Assembly: GCA_013824165.1 (NCBI GenBank)
Contig: PNNH01000107.1
Coordinates: forward strand, 1 to 64,000
Source: Methylibium sp.
GTDB lineage: Bacteria > Pseudomonadota > Gammaproteobacteria > Burkholderiales > Burkholderiaceae_C
Reading direction: 5' to 3'
Length of the DNA: 64,000 bases
The notes below the pieces were generated by a model. That model made no database searches, had not been told where the DNA came from, and saw nothing but the letters and a program-made list of their open reading frames with translations. This document shows positions 57,347 through 64,000 of this stretch, piece by piece. The position numbers were made by a program, and so were the translations under genes. Position 1 is the first letter of the stretch. Every line of letters starts with the position of its first letter.

Positions 57347-57417
57347 GACTGCATTGTGCAAGCCAACTCAAGCGCGCCAGGCGACGGCGATGCGCATTGC
57401 GCCCGCCCGTGTACGGC

Positions 57418-58185
57418 TCAGGGTTCCCGGCCGAAATGCCGGATCACCAGCTCGGCGTCCGGGCTGAATTCGCCAGCATCCAGGCGCTGCCTGAGCTGAG
57501 CCGGCGACAGGCAGACAAACTCGCTGACCTCACCATCACGGTTGCAGGGCTCAAAGCCAGGCGGCAGCTCAAGCTCAAAGACATGCAGCACCTCGTCATG
57601 CAGCCCCTCAGACTCGATGCGCCGGCTGCGGACGGCGCCGCTGGGCAGAAGGCCCTGCGACAGCACGGCGGGAACGCCGGCCTCTTCCCACAACTCGCGC
57701 CGAGCGCAGTCCAGCAAAGACTCGCCTGCTGCCAAGCCGCCAGCGGCACAGTTGTCAAGCCGCCCTGGATCGGTAGCCTTGTGCAAGGCACGGCGGCCGC
57801 AGACCATGCGACCGTCAGGCAGCCAGGCATTGACATGCACGGCACGACTCATCAGACCAAAGAACCGAAAGGCAGCTCGCTCCAGGCGAAACAACTCAGT
57901 GCCAAAGCCATTACAAGGGTCAGCCAACGGAGATTCACAGGCATAGGCTTCGTTGCGCCAACCGGCGATCTCGCCTTGTTCGCGCAGCAGAACAGCGACC
58001 GCCGCAAGCTCCTCGCCTGGCGATTCGCTGACCCAGTTCAACTCACCGGACTTGAGCACTGCTCCTGGTAGCCAGCGGGCTGCCAATGCCGCACGATGCG
58101 GGCTCAGCCAACCGATAGGCACCTCCTGTAGCGTCAGGCGCAGCCAGTCGACAGGCAGGGATTCAAGCAGGCTTTCGTTGCTCAT
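57418..58185 (-). CDS. NUDIX hydrolase with DUF4743-type N-terminal domain
   Basis: 255 aa. The NUDIX box GGLAAGESLLDCARRELWEEAGV satisfies GX5EX7REUXEEXGU at about 148-170. The N-terminal 110 residues (PIGWLSPHRAALAARW, RNEAYACESP, LFRLERAAFRFFGLMSRAVHVNAW) match the domain fused in thiamin-pyrophosphokinase-related NUDIX proteins of plants and fungi as well as bacteria. The substrate is probably a nucleotide diphosphate derivative. It faces left, away from the secreted-protein cluster. Confidence 0.9.
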   Translation of the reverse strand: MSNESLLESLPVDWLRLTLQEVPIGWLSPHRAALAARWLPGAVLKSGELNWVSESPGEELAAVAVLLREQGEIAGWRNEAYACESPLADPCNGFGTELFRLERAAFRFFGLMSRAVHVNAWLPDGRMVCGRRALHKATDPGRLDNCAAGGLAAGESLLDCARRELWEEAGVPAVLSQGLLPSGAVRSRRIESEGLHDEVLHVFELELPPGFEPCNRDGEVSEFVCLSPAQLRQRLDAGEFSPDAELVIRHFGREP

Positions 58186-58642
58186 CGCCCCGAATTGTCA
58201 GGGCGTTCGCATGGTCTGCAGCTGGGTACGGATAAGCCACTGCGCGACAGCCAACGACCGAAAGCGACGAACGGACCCAAGAGTGTCGTCGGGTCCGCAT
58301 GACTTGGAGAGCGGTGCAGCCAGGTTGCGTCCACAGCGCGGGCTGCTCTGATGAACTTCGAATCAGATACCGCTCATTCACAGCGCCCCCACCTGATCAC
58401 CCCCCAAACCTTAGGGATCAGCACGCCGACTCGCCCCCCCATGAATGGGGGGCGCGGCGCGTCTCGCACTCAACGACTGGTCGCACCTCTTGCGATGGAT
58501 CAAAGGAATGCATCGCACTAGGCGTAGCGTGAACCGGAGCCTTCAGCTGTGGCAGCGACTGGCGCCGAAGTGCCGAGTTAGGGACAGAGCCAACGCAGTC
58601 CGCCACAGCATCCTTCCCAGTTCGTTTGCAACGTCGGAGTTC
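58186..58642. other. Gene-free stretch with two hairpins
   Basis: 457 bp with no convincing gene. A GC-only inverted repeat at 58432-58455 (CGCCCCCC, a short loop and GGGGGGCG) and a weaker one at 58394-58420 (CTGATC and GATCAG) lie in the middle. They could be terminators of upstream transcription or binding sites before the secreted-protein cluster. Base composition is mixed and less GC-rich than around it. Confidence 0.5.
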
Positions 58643-59005
58643 ATGATGAAGATTTCCTTGATCCGCCAACGTCTCACCGCGCAGCTGAAATCAGCCGCAG
58701 TCCTAATGTCTGGACTACTGCTTTGTGCCGTGGCCTTTGCTGCCCAGCCATTCTTCAGCGGTCCGTCTGTCGCAAAGATCGCGACCGAAACGACATTCTC
58801 CGGGAGCGGCTTTACGCCTAACGCCGCAGTGACCATCATGGTCAAAGCTCCAAACGGTCAGGCATCTGGGCACAGCGCTGTCGTCGCCGCAGATGGATCG
58901 TTCAGCTACCGAATCACACCGCAAAGCGGTGGCGCCTACACGCTGACTGTGACCGACAGCAGCGGCAAAGCCTTGGCCAGCGCTGTCTTCGCCGCGCTGC
59001 CCTGA
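58643..59005 (+). CDS. Small secreted Ig-like protein
   Basis: 120 aa from ATG 58643; a longer in-frame reading to 58445 is rejected because the signal peptide begins here. Residues 1-33 are a Sec signal (SAAVLMSGLLLCAVAFAAQ). The mature 87 residues (PSVAKIATETTFSGSGFTPNAAVTIMVKAPNGQASGHSAVVAADGSFSYRITPQSGGAYTLTVTDSSG) fit one beta-sandwich Ig-like domain. It is the first gene of a plus-strand secreted-protein cluster and precedes the TolB-like gene by 27 bp. Confidence 0.75.
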   Translation: MMKISLIRQRLTAQLKSAAVLMSGLLLCAVAFAAQPFFSGPSVAKIATETTFSGSGFTPNAAVTIMVKAPNGQASGHSAVVAADGSFSYRITPQSGGAYTLTVTDSSGKALASAVFAALP

Positions 59006-59032
59006 TCACGGCGAGATCAGGAGGAACACCAG

Positions 59033-60082
59033 ATGCAAAAACTCAAAGCCAACCTGATGCTGGGCGTGCTGCTCCAGCTGACAGCAATGGCTACCCCTTC
59101 ATCCGCATCGACGGGCGAAATACTGTTCACATCCAACCGTCAGGGCGGCAGCTTTGAGCTCTATCGAATGGCTGCTGACGGCGCACAGGTGCGGCGCATC
59201 ACCCCGGAGCGCGGTGAGGCCAGCGACATGAGTTGGTCACCCGATGGAAGCAAGGTCCTCTACGCCGCGCGCCGTGAACGTCAGGTGAACGTTTACGTCA
59301 CGTCGACAGTCGATGGCAGCACGCAGCGGCTGACGAATGACCCGCTGCCCAGCACCATGCCTACCTGGGCGCCGGACGGAAAGACGATCGCTTTCGTTTC
59401 AATGCGCGATGGAAGCCGCAAGATCTATCTGATGGAGGCCGACGGCAGCAAGCAGAGGCGGCTGACTCAGAACGATGGCGACGATGAAATTTCCCCGCGC
59501 TTCGCACCGGACGGCAAGAGACTTGCCTATATGGCTGCAAACGAGAAGATCACTCCTCGTGTCAGCGTGGCTGATTTGCAGACCGGCGCGGCCCGCATCG
59601 TCAGCAACACACCCATCGGCAGTTTCGAAACGCCGCCGACTTGGTCGCCCGACGGTCAGAGGCTCGCATTCAGCGTGATCAAGAGCGGCACCGGCCAGAT
59701 CATCAGCATGCGGGCTGATGGCTCGGACCGCCTACAACTGACCCAAGGAGAGGCCCGCCACAACAGCCCTCAGTGGTCGCCTGACGGGAAGAGCATTCTC
59801 TATACCGTCGTGCCGGCGAATGCGATGTTTCAAAGCATCTACGTGATGGATGCGGACGGCAAGAACGCCCGCAAGGTCTATGGCGGCGAGCGTGAGGTGC
59901 TGATGGCTCGCTGGTCTGAGCGAGGAGATCGGATCGTGTTCGTCGAGCTGAGTGCTGACGGGAGCAAGATCTTCTCCGTCGACACACAGGGGCTGCAGCC
60001 CTGGCGCCTGTCCGATGACAGCGGCGCTGACACCGGCCTGGAAGTCTGCTGCAACGTGGCACGGGCAACGCTCAATCGCTAG
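59033..60082 (+). CDS. TolB-like secreted beta-propeller protein
   Basis: 349 aa with AGGAGG before the ATG and a signal peptide of about 25 residues. At least six PD40-type repeats of the form WSPDGSKVLYAA / WAPDGKTIAFVS / FAPDGKRLAYMA / WSPDGQRLAFSV / WSPDGKSILYTV give a propeller like the C-terminal half of TolB. It lacks the TolB N-terminal domain and is not beside pal or tolA, so it is not TolB itself. It probably binds another secreted protein or polymer. Confidence 0.82.
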   Translation: MQKLKANLMLGVLLQLTAMATPSSASTGEILFTSNRQGGSFELYRMAADGAQVRRITPERGEASDMSWSPDGSKVLYAARRERQVNVYVTSTVDGSTQRLTNDPLPSTMPTWAPDGKTIAFVSMRDGSRKIYLMEADGSKQRRLTQNDGDDEISPRFAPDGKRLAYMAANEKITPRVSVADLQTGAARIVSNTPIGSFETPPTWSPDGQRLAFSVIKSGTGQIISMRADGSDRLQLTQGEARHNSPQWSPDGKSILYTVVPANAMFQSIYVMDADGKNARKVYGGEREVLMARWSERGDRIVFVELSADGSKIFSVDTQGLQPWRLSDDSGADTGLEVCCNVARATLNR

Positions 60083-60144
60083 CAGCCAAGGCCCAGCAAC
60101 CCGCCCCCCCTTTTGAATACCTTACATCTGTTGTCGGAGGTTTC

Positions 60145-61935
60145 ATGAAGCCAGTTCTGTGCATTCAAGCCCGGTCGAGTCGCTCGGCCGCCCGTTTGGC
60201 CGTCATCGCTGCAGGCATAGCGATGCTCAGCCCAGCCGCAGATGCGGCGAGCAAGACATACACGCTAAACACTGATTTCTCCCTTGGCCTGCTGGAGAAC
60301 CTGAACTACCTGTCCGTTCCCAACCAATTGCAGGTGAACCTGGTCGGTGTCGGCTCTCAATACATCTTCGTTGCAAACCACAACGAAGACTCAGTCTCCA
60401 AATTCGATACCCGCACGATCAAGGGCCCCGGCGGCAATACCCTGGCACCTGGTAAGGAGGTCGCCCGTTACAAGACCTATGCAGGCAATCCAGGAGTTAG
60501 CAACGGCGGACAACCCTCGCGAATCGCCATCGACGTTGACGGCAACGCTTATGTGTTGAACCGAATGCCTGGGATCGGCGCACCGCCCTACCTGATGAAG
60601 ATCCTGGTCGATACAGCCTTGGATCGAAACAGCAATGGTGTCATCGACACCTCCGAAGAAAGCAACGCCGTCACGGGAATTCAGGCAGCTGAAATGAAGC
60701 CGCTAAGTTCCAACACGAACGCCGGCATCGGTGACGAGCGCGTCGCCTGGATTGCACCTGTCGGCACCGGAACCTCATTCGGCCGCTCGGTGTGCATCGC
60801 CCCTGATGGCAAGCTCTGGGTCGGCATCTGGAATCAGGCTCGCTACTACCGCGTTGACCCATCCAACGGTGCGACGCTGCCAATTGGCCCTTCCAACCTC
60901 CCCTATGTGCAGTTGACCGGCTGGGCGCCCTATGGTTGCACCGTGGACAAGAACGGCATACTCTGGAGCGCCAACTTGCAGTACTCCGGCCTGGGCCGAG
61001 TCGACACGAACACCGGCACATTCACCAAGATCGACAGCCCTTACGGCGCCTACAACTATGGCATCGCGCAGGGCAACAACAAGATCTATCAAGCGCCTTA
61101 TGCCGGAGGCTATGGCTGGGCGGTCTACGATCCCTCCGGCGCCGGAAGCTGGGATCGAAACCCGCATAGCTACAGCGGCGCTGGCATCGCAATCGATGGT
61201 GCCGGAGACATCATCTCCACGGACTATTCCGGAGTCAGAAAATACCGGGCGTCGGACAAGGCCCTCCTGTGGAGTGCCAGTGAGGGCGGAACAACCTATG
61301 GGGTGATGATCGACGGCAACAACGACGTCTGGGTGATGAACCTGAGTTTCAATACCACGACGAAGTACGACGGCGTCACCGGCGCAAAGATCGGCACCTT
61401 GTCCACCGGCGCCTATCCTTATGTCTACACCGACGGATCCGGGCTGACCACCAAGAATCAGACCGTGAACAAGTTGGGCACGTGGACGGTCGTCTTTGAC
61501 AGCGGCGCCGCGGGCACGCAATGGGGCAAGATCAACTGGAACGATTCGATCCCCTCAGGCGCCAACATTGAAGTGCTGGTGCGAGCTTCCGACAACCAGG
61601 CGGCACTAGACCTCCAAAACTACCAGCCGGTTGCCAAGAACGTGAGCTTCAATGCAGCTGGGCGCTATGTCCAGGTTCGCACCCGCCTGCAGATGAACTC
61701 GAGCAATGAGTCCCCACTCCTTTACGACTTGACGGTCAATAGCGCTGTCTCGAGCTGTGATGTCGATGGTGACGGCGATGTGGACTCCGGCGACGTTAGC
61801 GCGATTCGCGCAGCAATCGGACAAGTGCCGTCGGCCAGCGATCCACGGGACGCGAATGGCGACGGGAAGATCACCATCAACGATGCGCGTGCTTGCGCAC
61901 TGAAGTGCACGCGCCCGAGTTGCGCAACGCAATGA
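60145..61935 (+). CDS. Secreted beta-propeller protein with C-terminal dockerin
   Basis: 596 aa, CGGAGG ribosome site, signal peptide to about residue 35 (LSPAADAAS). Residues about 60-440 contain Vgb/NHL-type propeller blades (PSRIAIDVDGNAYVLNR, RSVCIAPDGKLWVGIWNQ, YGCTVDKNGILWSANL). After a beta domain, residues about 535-590 carry two calcium-binding dockerin repeats: CDVDGDGDVDSGDVSAIRAAIG and DANGDGKITINDARACAL. Dockerins bind cohesins; the next gene encodes a cohesin-like domain. Confidence 0.82.
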   Translation: MKPVLCIQARSSRSAARLAVIAAGIAMLSPAADAASKTYTLNTDFSLGLLENLNYLSVPNQLQVNLVGVGSQYIFVANHNEDSVSKFDTRTIKGPGGNTLAPGKEVARYKTYAGNPGVSNGGQPSRIAIDVDGNAYVLNRMPGIGAPPYLMKILVDTALDRNSNGVIDTSEESNAVTGIQAAEMKPLSSNTNAGIGDERVAWIAPVGTGTSFGRSVCIAPDGKLWVGIWNQARYYRVDPSNGATLPIGPSNLPYVQLTGWAPYGCTVDKNGILWSANLQYSGLGRVDTNTGTFTKIDSPYGAYNYGIAQGNNKIYQAPYAGGYGWAVYDPSGAGSWDRNPHSYSGAGIAIDGAGDIISTDYSGVRKYRASDKALLWSASEGGTTYGVMIDGNNDVWVMNLSFNTTTKYDGVTGAKIGTLSTGAYPYVYTDGSGLTTKNQTVNKLGTWTVVFDSGAAGTQWGKINWNDSIPSGANIEVLVRASDNQAALDLQNYQPVAKNVSFNAAGRYVQVRTRLQMNSSNESPLLYDLTVNSAVSSCDVDGDGDVDSGDVSAIRAAIGQVPSASDPRDANGDGKITINDARACALKCTRPSCATQ

Positions 61936-61969
61936 GCCAAATCGACTCTTCCAACTGAAAGGCATCGAA

Positions 61970-62590
61970 ATGAAAAAAACTCTTGCAGCGCTGGGACTCG
62001 CTTGCGCAGCTCTGGGCTTGGCGCTTCCCTCTCAGGCCGCCATCGTGGTCAGCTTGGTACCCAGTTCCACGCACATCAATGTGGGGGAATCTGTGACCGT
62101 CGCTGTCAACATCAGCGGCCTCGGCAGCGAAATCGCCTCGGGCTACGACCTGACGGTCTTGTTTGCGCCAAGCGTGCTCGCCGCGGGATCAATCACCCAG
62201 TTTCTGGCTGAATTCGGTGGTCTCGCCAACATTTCCTCGGGTGCGAGCTTTGGCGCAGGCTTTGTGGGAGCGGACCTCGTGTCCTTCCTTGACGATCCCA
62301 CCTTGTCCGCTGACCAGTCAGACGCTTTCACGCTCCTGTCCCTGAGCTTCATCGGCCTCGCCGATGGCGTTTCGTCGCTCTCCTTCGGGCTGGATCCGGA
62401 CTATGAGCGTAATGTCGTCGGGCTCGACGCGGCAACGCTCAATGCAGCCTTCGGCTCGATTTGCATTGAAGTCGGCAATGGTCAATGCACTGTGCCGGAG
62501 CCATCGACCTACGCCTTGCTGGGCGCGGCGCTGGCTGGCATGTTGGTGCCGAATGTGCGTCGGCGCAGGCAACTCACCCGCAAAGGCTGA
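61970..62590 (+). CDS. Cohesin-like PEP-CTERM anchored protein
   Basis: 206 aa with a signal peptide (about 24 residues, ending LPSQAA). Residues about 25-165 resemble a cohesin fold: IVVSLVPSSTHINVGESVTVAVNISGLGSEIASGYDLTVLFAPSVL. The C-terminus has VPEPSTYALLGAALAGMLVPNVRRRR, a canonical PEP-CTERM signal with a membrane helix and basic end, processed by exosortase EpsH/XrtA. It follows the dockerin gene by 34 bp. Surface anchoring of the dockerin partner is inferred. Confidence 0.82.
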   Translation: MKKTLAALGLACAALGLALPSQAAIVVSLVPSSTHINVGESVTVAVNISGLGSEIASGYDLTVLFAPSVLAAGSITQFLAEFGGLANISSGASFGAGFVGADLVSFLDDPTLSADQSDAFTLLSLSFIGLADGVSSLSFGLDPDYERNVVGLDAATLNAAFGSICIEVGNGQCTVPEPSTYALLGAALAGMLVPNVRRRRQLTRKG

Positions 62591-62642
62591 CCCTCGGGCG
62601 CTGCCCGACCTGGAGCGAATGGCCCCCACGAGGCCGCCTGAC

Positions 62643-62680
62643 GAAAAAACCCCCGAAAGGCGAAAGCTCTTCGGGGGTTC
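62643..62680 (-). terminator. Terminator of the tRNA-Val pair
   Basis: AACCCCCGAA and TTCGGGGGTT form a 10-bp stem at 62648-62679, followed on the minus strand by a TTTTTT run. It lies 5 bp downstream of the second tRNA-Val gene. Confidence 0.85.
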
Positions 62681-62684
62681 TATC

Positions 62685-62759
62685 TGGTGGGCGGTGCAGG
62701 GTTCGAACCTGCGACCCCTGCCGTGTGAAGGCAGTGCTCTACCGCTGAGCTAACCGCCC
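62685..62759 (-). tRNA. tRNA-Val(CAC), copy 2
   Basis: 75 nt with an encoded CCA. The acceptor stem pairs gggcggt with accgccc; the D arm has gctc/gagc; the anticodon stem ctgcc/ggcag holds loop TTCACAC, giving anticodon CAC. The T arm is gcagg-ttcgaac-cctgc. It is identical to the copy at 62803 and is transcribed after it. Confidence 0.95.
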
Positions 62760-62802
62760 GGCAACTGGACCGGGAACATCCATGGACTGTGGCAACCACT
62801 CG

Positions 62803-62877
62803 TGGTGGGCGGTGCAGGGTTCGAACCTGCGACCCCTGCCGTGTGAAGGCAGTGCTCTACCGCTGAGCTAACCGCCC
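62803..62877 (-). tRNA. tRNA-Val(CAC), copy 1
   Basis: 75 nt, same sequence and folding as the neighbouring copy 43 bp away: acceptor gggcggt/accgccc, anticodon loop TTCACAC and CCA end. It is the promoter-proximal gene of the tandem minus-strand pair, about 80 bp downstream of the dnaQ stop. Confidence 0.95.
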
Positions 62878-62959
62878 GGTTCTGGTTGCCTCGGTGAATC
62901 ACTTGGATTCACCAACCGGGAAGCCCGCGATTATGCCACGGCTTTCGCGGCAAGCAAGA

Positions 62960-63676
62960 TCAAACCGCAGACTCTTGCCAGATTCTTTTGCCGCCGCTGG
63001 CCTTGTCCAGCTCCGCCAAGACCGCCTGATGCGCCAGCATCTCTGTGTCGGACGCCGTGATCACAGCCAGTTCGAACTGACTGAAATCGACCGCCTCGAC
63101 CTGGATCTCGCCCGGTGCCGCCGACTCGTTGCCCGAGGACTCGTCGATCACCAGCGAGTCCTGCCCGCGGGTGAGGCGCACATAGACCTCGGCCAGCAGC
63201 TCGGCGTCCAGCAAGGCGCCGTGCAAGGTGCGGCTGGAGTTGTCGACCTCAAGCCGCTTGCACAAGGCATCCAAGGAATTGGCCTTGCCCGGGAACAGGT
63301 CGCGCGCCATCAGCAGCGTGTCTCGCACGCCGCCGACAATGTCGTTGATCGGCGGACGCTTCAGCCGCTTCAACTCGGCATTCATGAAGCCGATGTCGAA
63401 GGCTGCGTTGTGGATCACCAGTTCCGCATCGCGCAGGAAGTCCAGCAGCTCGTCGGCGATCTCGGCGAATTTCGGCTTGTCGGCCAGAAACTCGTCAGTC
63501 AGCCCGTGAATGCGGATCGCATCCGGATCACTGGGGCGCTCCGGGTTCAGATACAGGTGCAGCTTGTTGCCAGTGAGCTGGCGATTGACCATCTCTAGGC
63601 AGCCGATCTCGATGATGCGGTCGCCAGCTTCGGCGCGCAGGCCGGTGGTCTCGGTGTCGAAGAAGATTTGTCGCAT
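62960..63676 (-). CDS. dnaQ: DNA polymerase III epsilon subunit
   Basis: 238 aa from ATG 63676; the longer reading to 63763 is rejected because the conserved start is MRQIFFDTETTGL. The exonuclease motifs are Exo I FDTETTGL, Exo II HNAAFDIGFMNAEL and Exo III HGALLDAELLAEVY with the catalytic His and Asp. It provides 3'-5' proofreading in DNA replication. It starts 14 bp after the lgt stop and is in the same orientation. Confidence 0.95.
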   Translation of the reverse strand: MRQIFFDTETTGLRAEAGDRIIEIGCLEMVNRQLTGNKLHLYLNPERPSDPDAIRIHGLTDEFLADKPKFAEIADELLDFLRDAELVIHNAAFDIGFMNAELKRLKRPPINDIVGGVRDTLLMARDLFPGKANSLDALCKRLEVDNSSRTLHGALLDAELLAEVYVRLTRGQDSLVIDESSGNESAAPGEIQVEAVDFSQFELAVITASDTEMLAHQAVLAELDKASGGKRIWQESAV

Positions 63677-63690
63677 GCTTTGGTGCTCTC

Positions 63691-64000
63691 TCAGCGCTTT
63701 CCGGCCCGCTGGGCAAGGGCCCAGATGAGGATGCCGGCCGCGATCATCGGCAAGCTCAGCCACTGTCCCTGACTGAGGTTCAGCGCACGCAGCCCCAGAA
63801 AACTGTCCGGCTCACGGAAGTACTCGGCCGCGAAGCGCAGCAGGCCATAGCCGATCAGGAACATGCCCGAGACCGCGCCGGTCGCGCGCGGCTTGCGGGC
63901 ATAGAACCAGAGCCAGACGAACAGCAGCAGGCCCTCGCCGAAGAACTGGTAGAGCTGCGAAGGATGGCGGGCAATGCCACCATCCTGCGCCTGCGGAAAC
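63691..64000 (-). CDS. lgt: Prolipoprotein diacylglyceryl transferase (C-terminal part)
   Basis: The 3' end of the gene is inside the window: 103 codons before a TGA at 63691. [55 protein letters not shown] is the conserved end of Lgt with its last two membrane helices. Lgt transfers diacylglycerol to the lipobox Cys of prolipoproteins at the inner membrane. The 5' part lies beyond the right edge. Confidence 0.93.
   Translation of the reverse strand, partial: FPQAQDGGIARHPSQLYQFFGEGLLLFVWLWFYARKPRATGAVSGMFLIGYGLLRFAAEYFREPDSFLGLRALNLSQGQWLSLPMIAAGILIWALAQRAGKR

Noticed and set aside
58540-58580. Sigma-54 promoter before the secreted-protein cluster
   Set aside because: TGGCAGCGACTGGCG looks similar but the GG-to-GC distance is one base too short.
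59033-60082. Authentic tolB
   Set aside because: It lacks the TolB N-terminal domain, and tolQRA and pal are absent from the neighbourhood.

Overview
The window looks like a chromosomal segment of a high-GC betaproteobacterium, probably order Burkholderiales (Roseateles/Rubrivivax/Leptothrix-like). This is inferred from codon use, the mix of core genes (dnaQ, lgt, aat, bpt, ribE, amtB, acnA, reductive pyrimidine catabolism) and a PEP-CTERM protein. It was read by eye, without database searches.

Layout. (1) 1-4800 is an accessory island, visibly less GC-rich than the rest. A LexA-like S24 repressor heads an operon with a three-Cys-motif (Gp37/Gp68, DUF5131) protein and two TcmP partner proteins. 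A near-perfect 18-bp operator-like palindrome lies at the repressor start, and two unknown genes are divergent. (2) 4900-12250 holds a metabolite:H+ symporter, a minus-strand operon (HMG-CoA lyase-like, CaiB CoA-transferase, YbaK, DUF1289, DsbA-fold isomerase) and its divergent IclR regulator. (3) 11500-19360 is a complete reductive pyrimidine degradation locus: a RutR-like TetR regulator, preT, preA, an NCS1 transporter, a dihydropyrimidinase/hydantoinase and an amidase, with a strong sigma-54 promoter candidate before the transporter. (4) 19992-22727 is aconitase.

(5) 22937-49443 is the highlight: a sensor-less histidine kinase and NarL-type regulator followed by a complete extracellular contractile injection system (eCIS, Afp/PVC family). 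Its genes encode the cap, an unknown conserved protein, a single sheath, two tube proteins, Afp6, a LysM hub, a VgrG-like spike, a PAAR tip, gp25, two large baseplate proteins, a putative fibre, a tape measure, an AAA+ ATPase and an unusual secreted, membrane-anchored Ig-like protein. Two translationally coupled cargo candidates close the locus. One has a GT-A-like glycosyltransferase fold signature plus an OTU deubiquitinase-like protease domain. The other has a DUF4157 leader plus a GNAT acetyltransferase-like tail. OTU and GT domains point to eukaryotic targets, and no immunity gene is seen.

(6) 49443-58200 starts with a truncated second copy of riboflavin synthase marking the right edge of the eCIS block. 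LysE, a MocR regulator, intact ribE, amtB (with a sigma-54 promoter candidate), an ArsC-like reductase, the N-end-rule transferases aat and bpt, an FAD oxidoreductase and a NUDIX hydrolase follow. (7) 58600-62600 is a secreted-protein cluster: an Ig-like protein, a TolB-like propeller, a propeller with a C-terminal dockerin, and a cohesin-like PEP-CTERM protein. (8) The window ends with two identical tRNA-Val(CAC) genes, dnaQ and the 3' part of lgt, all on the minus strand.
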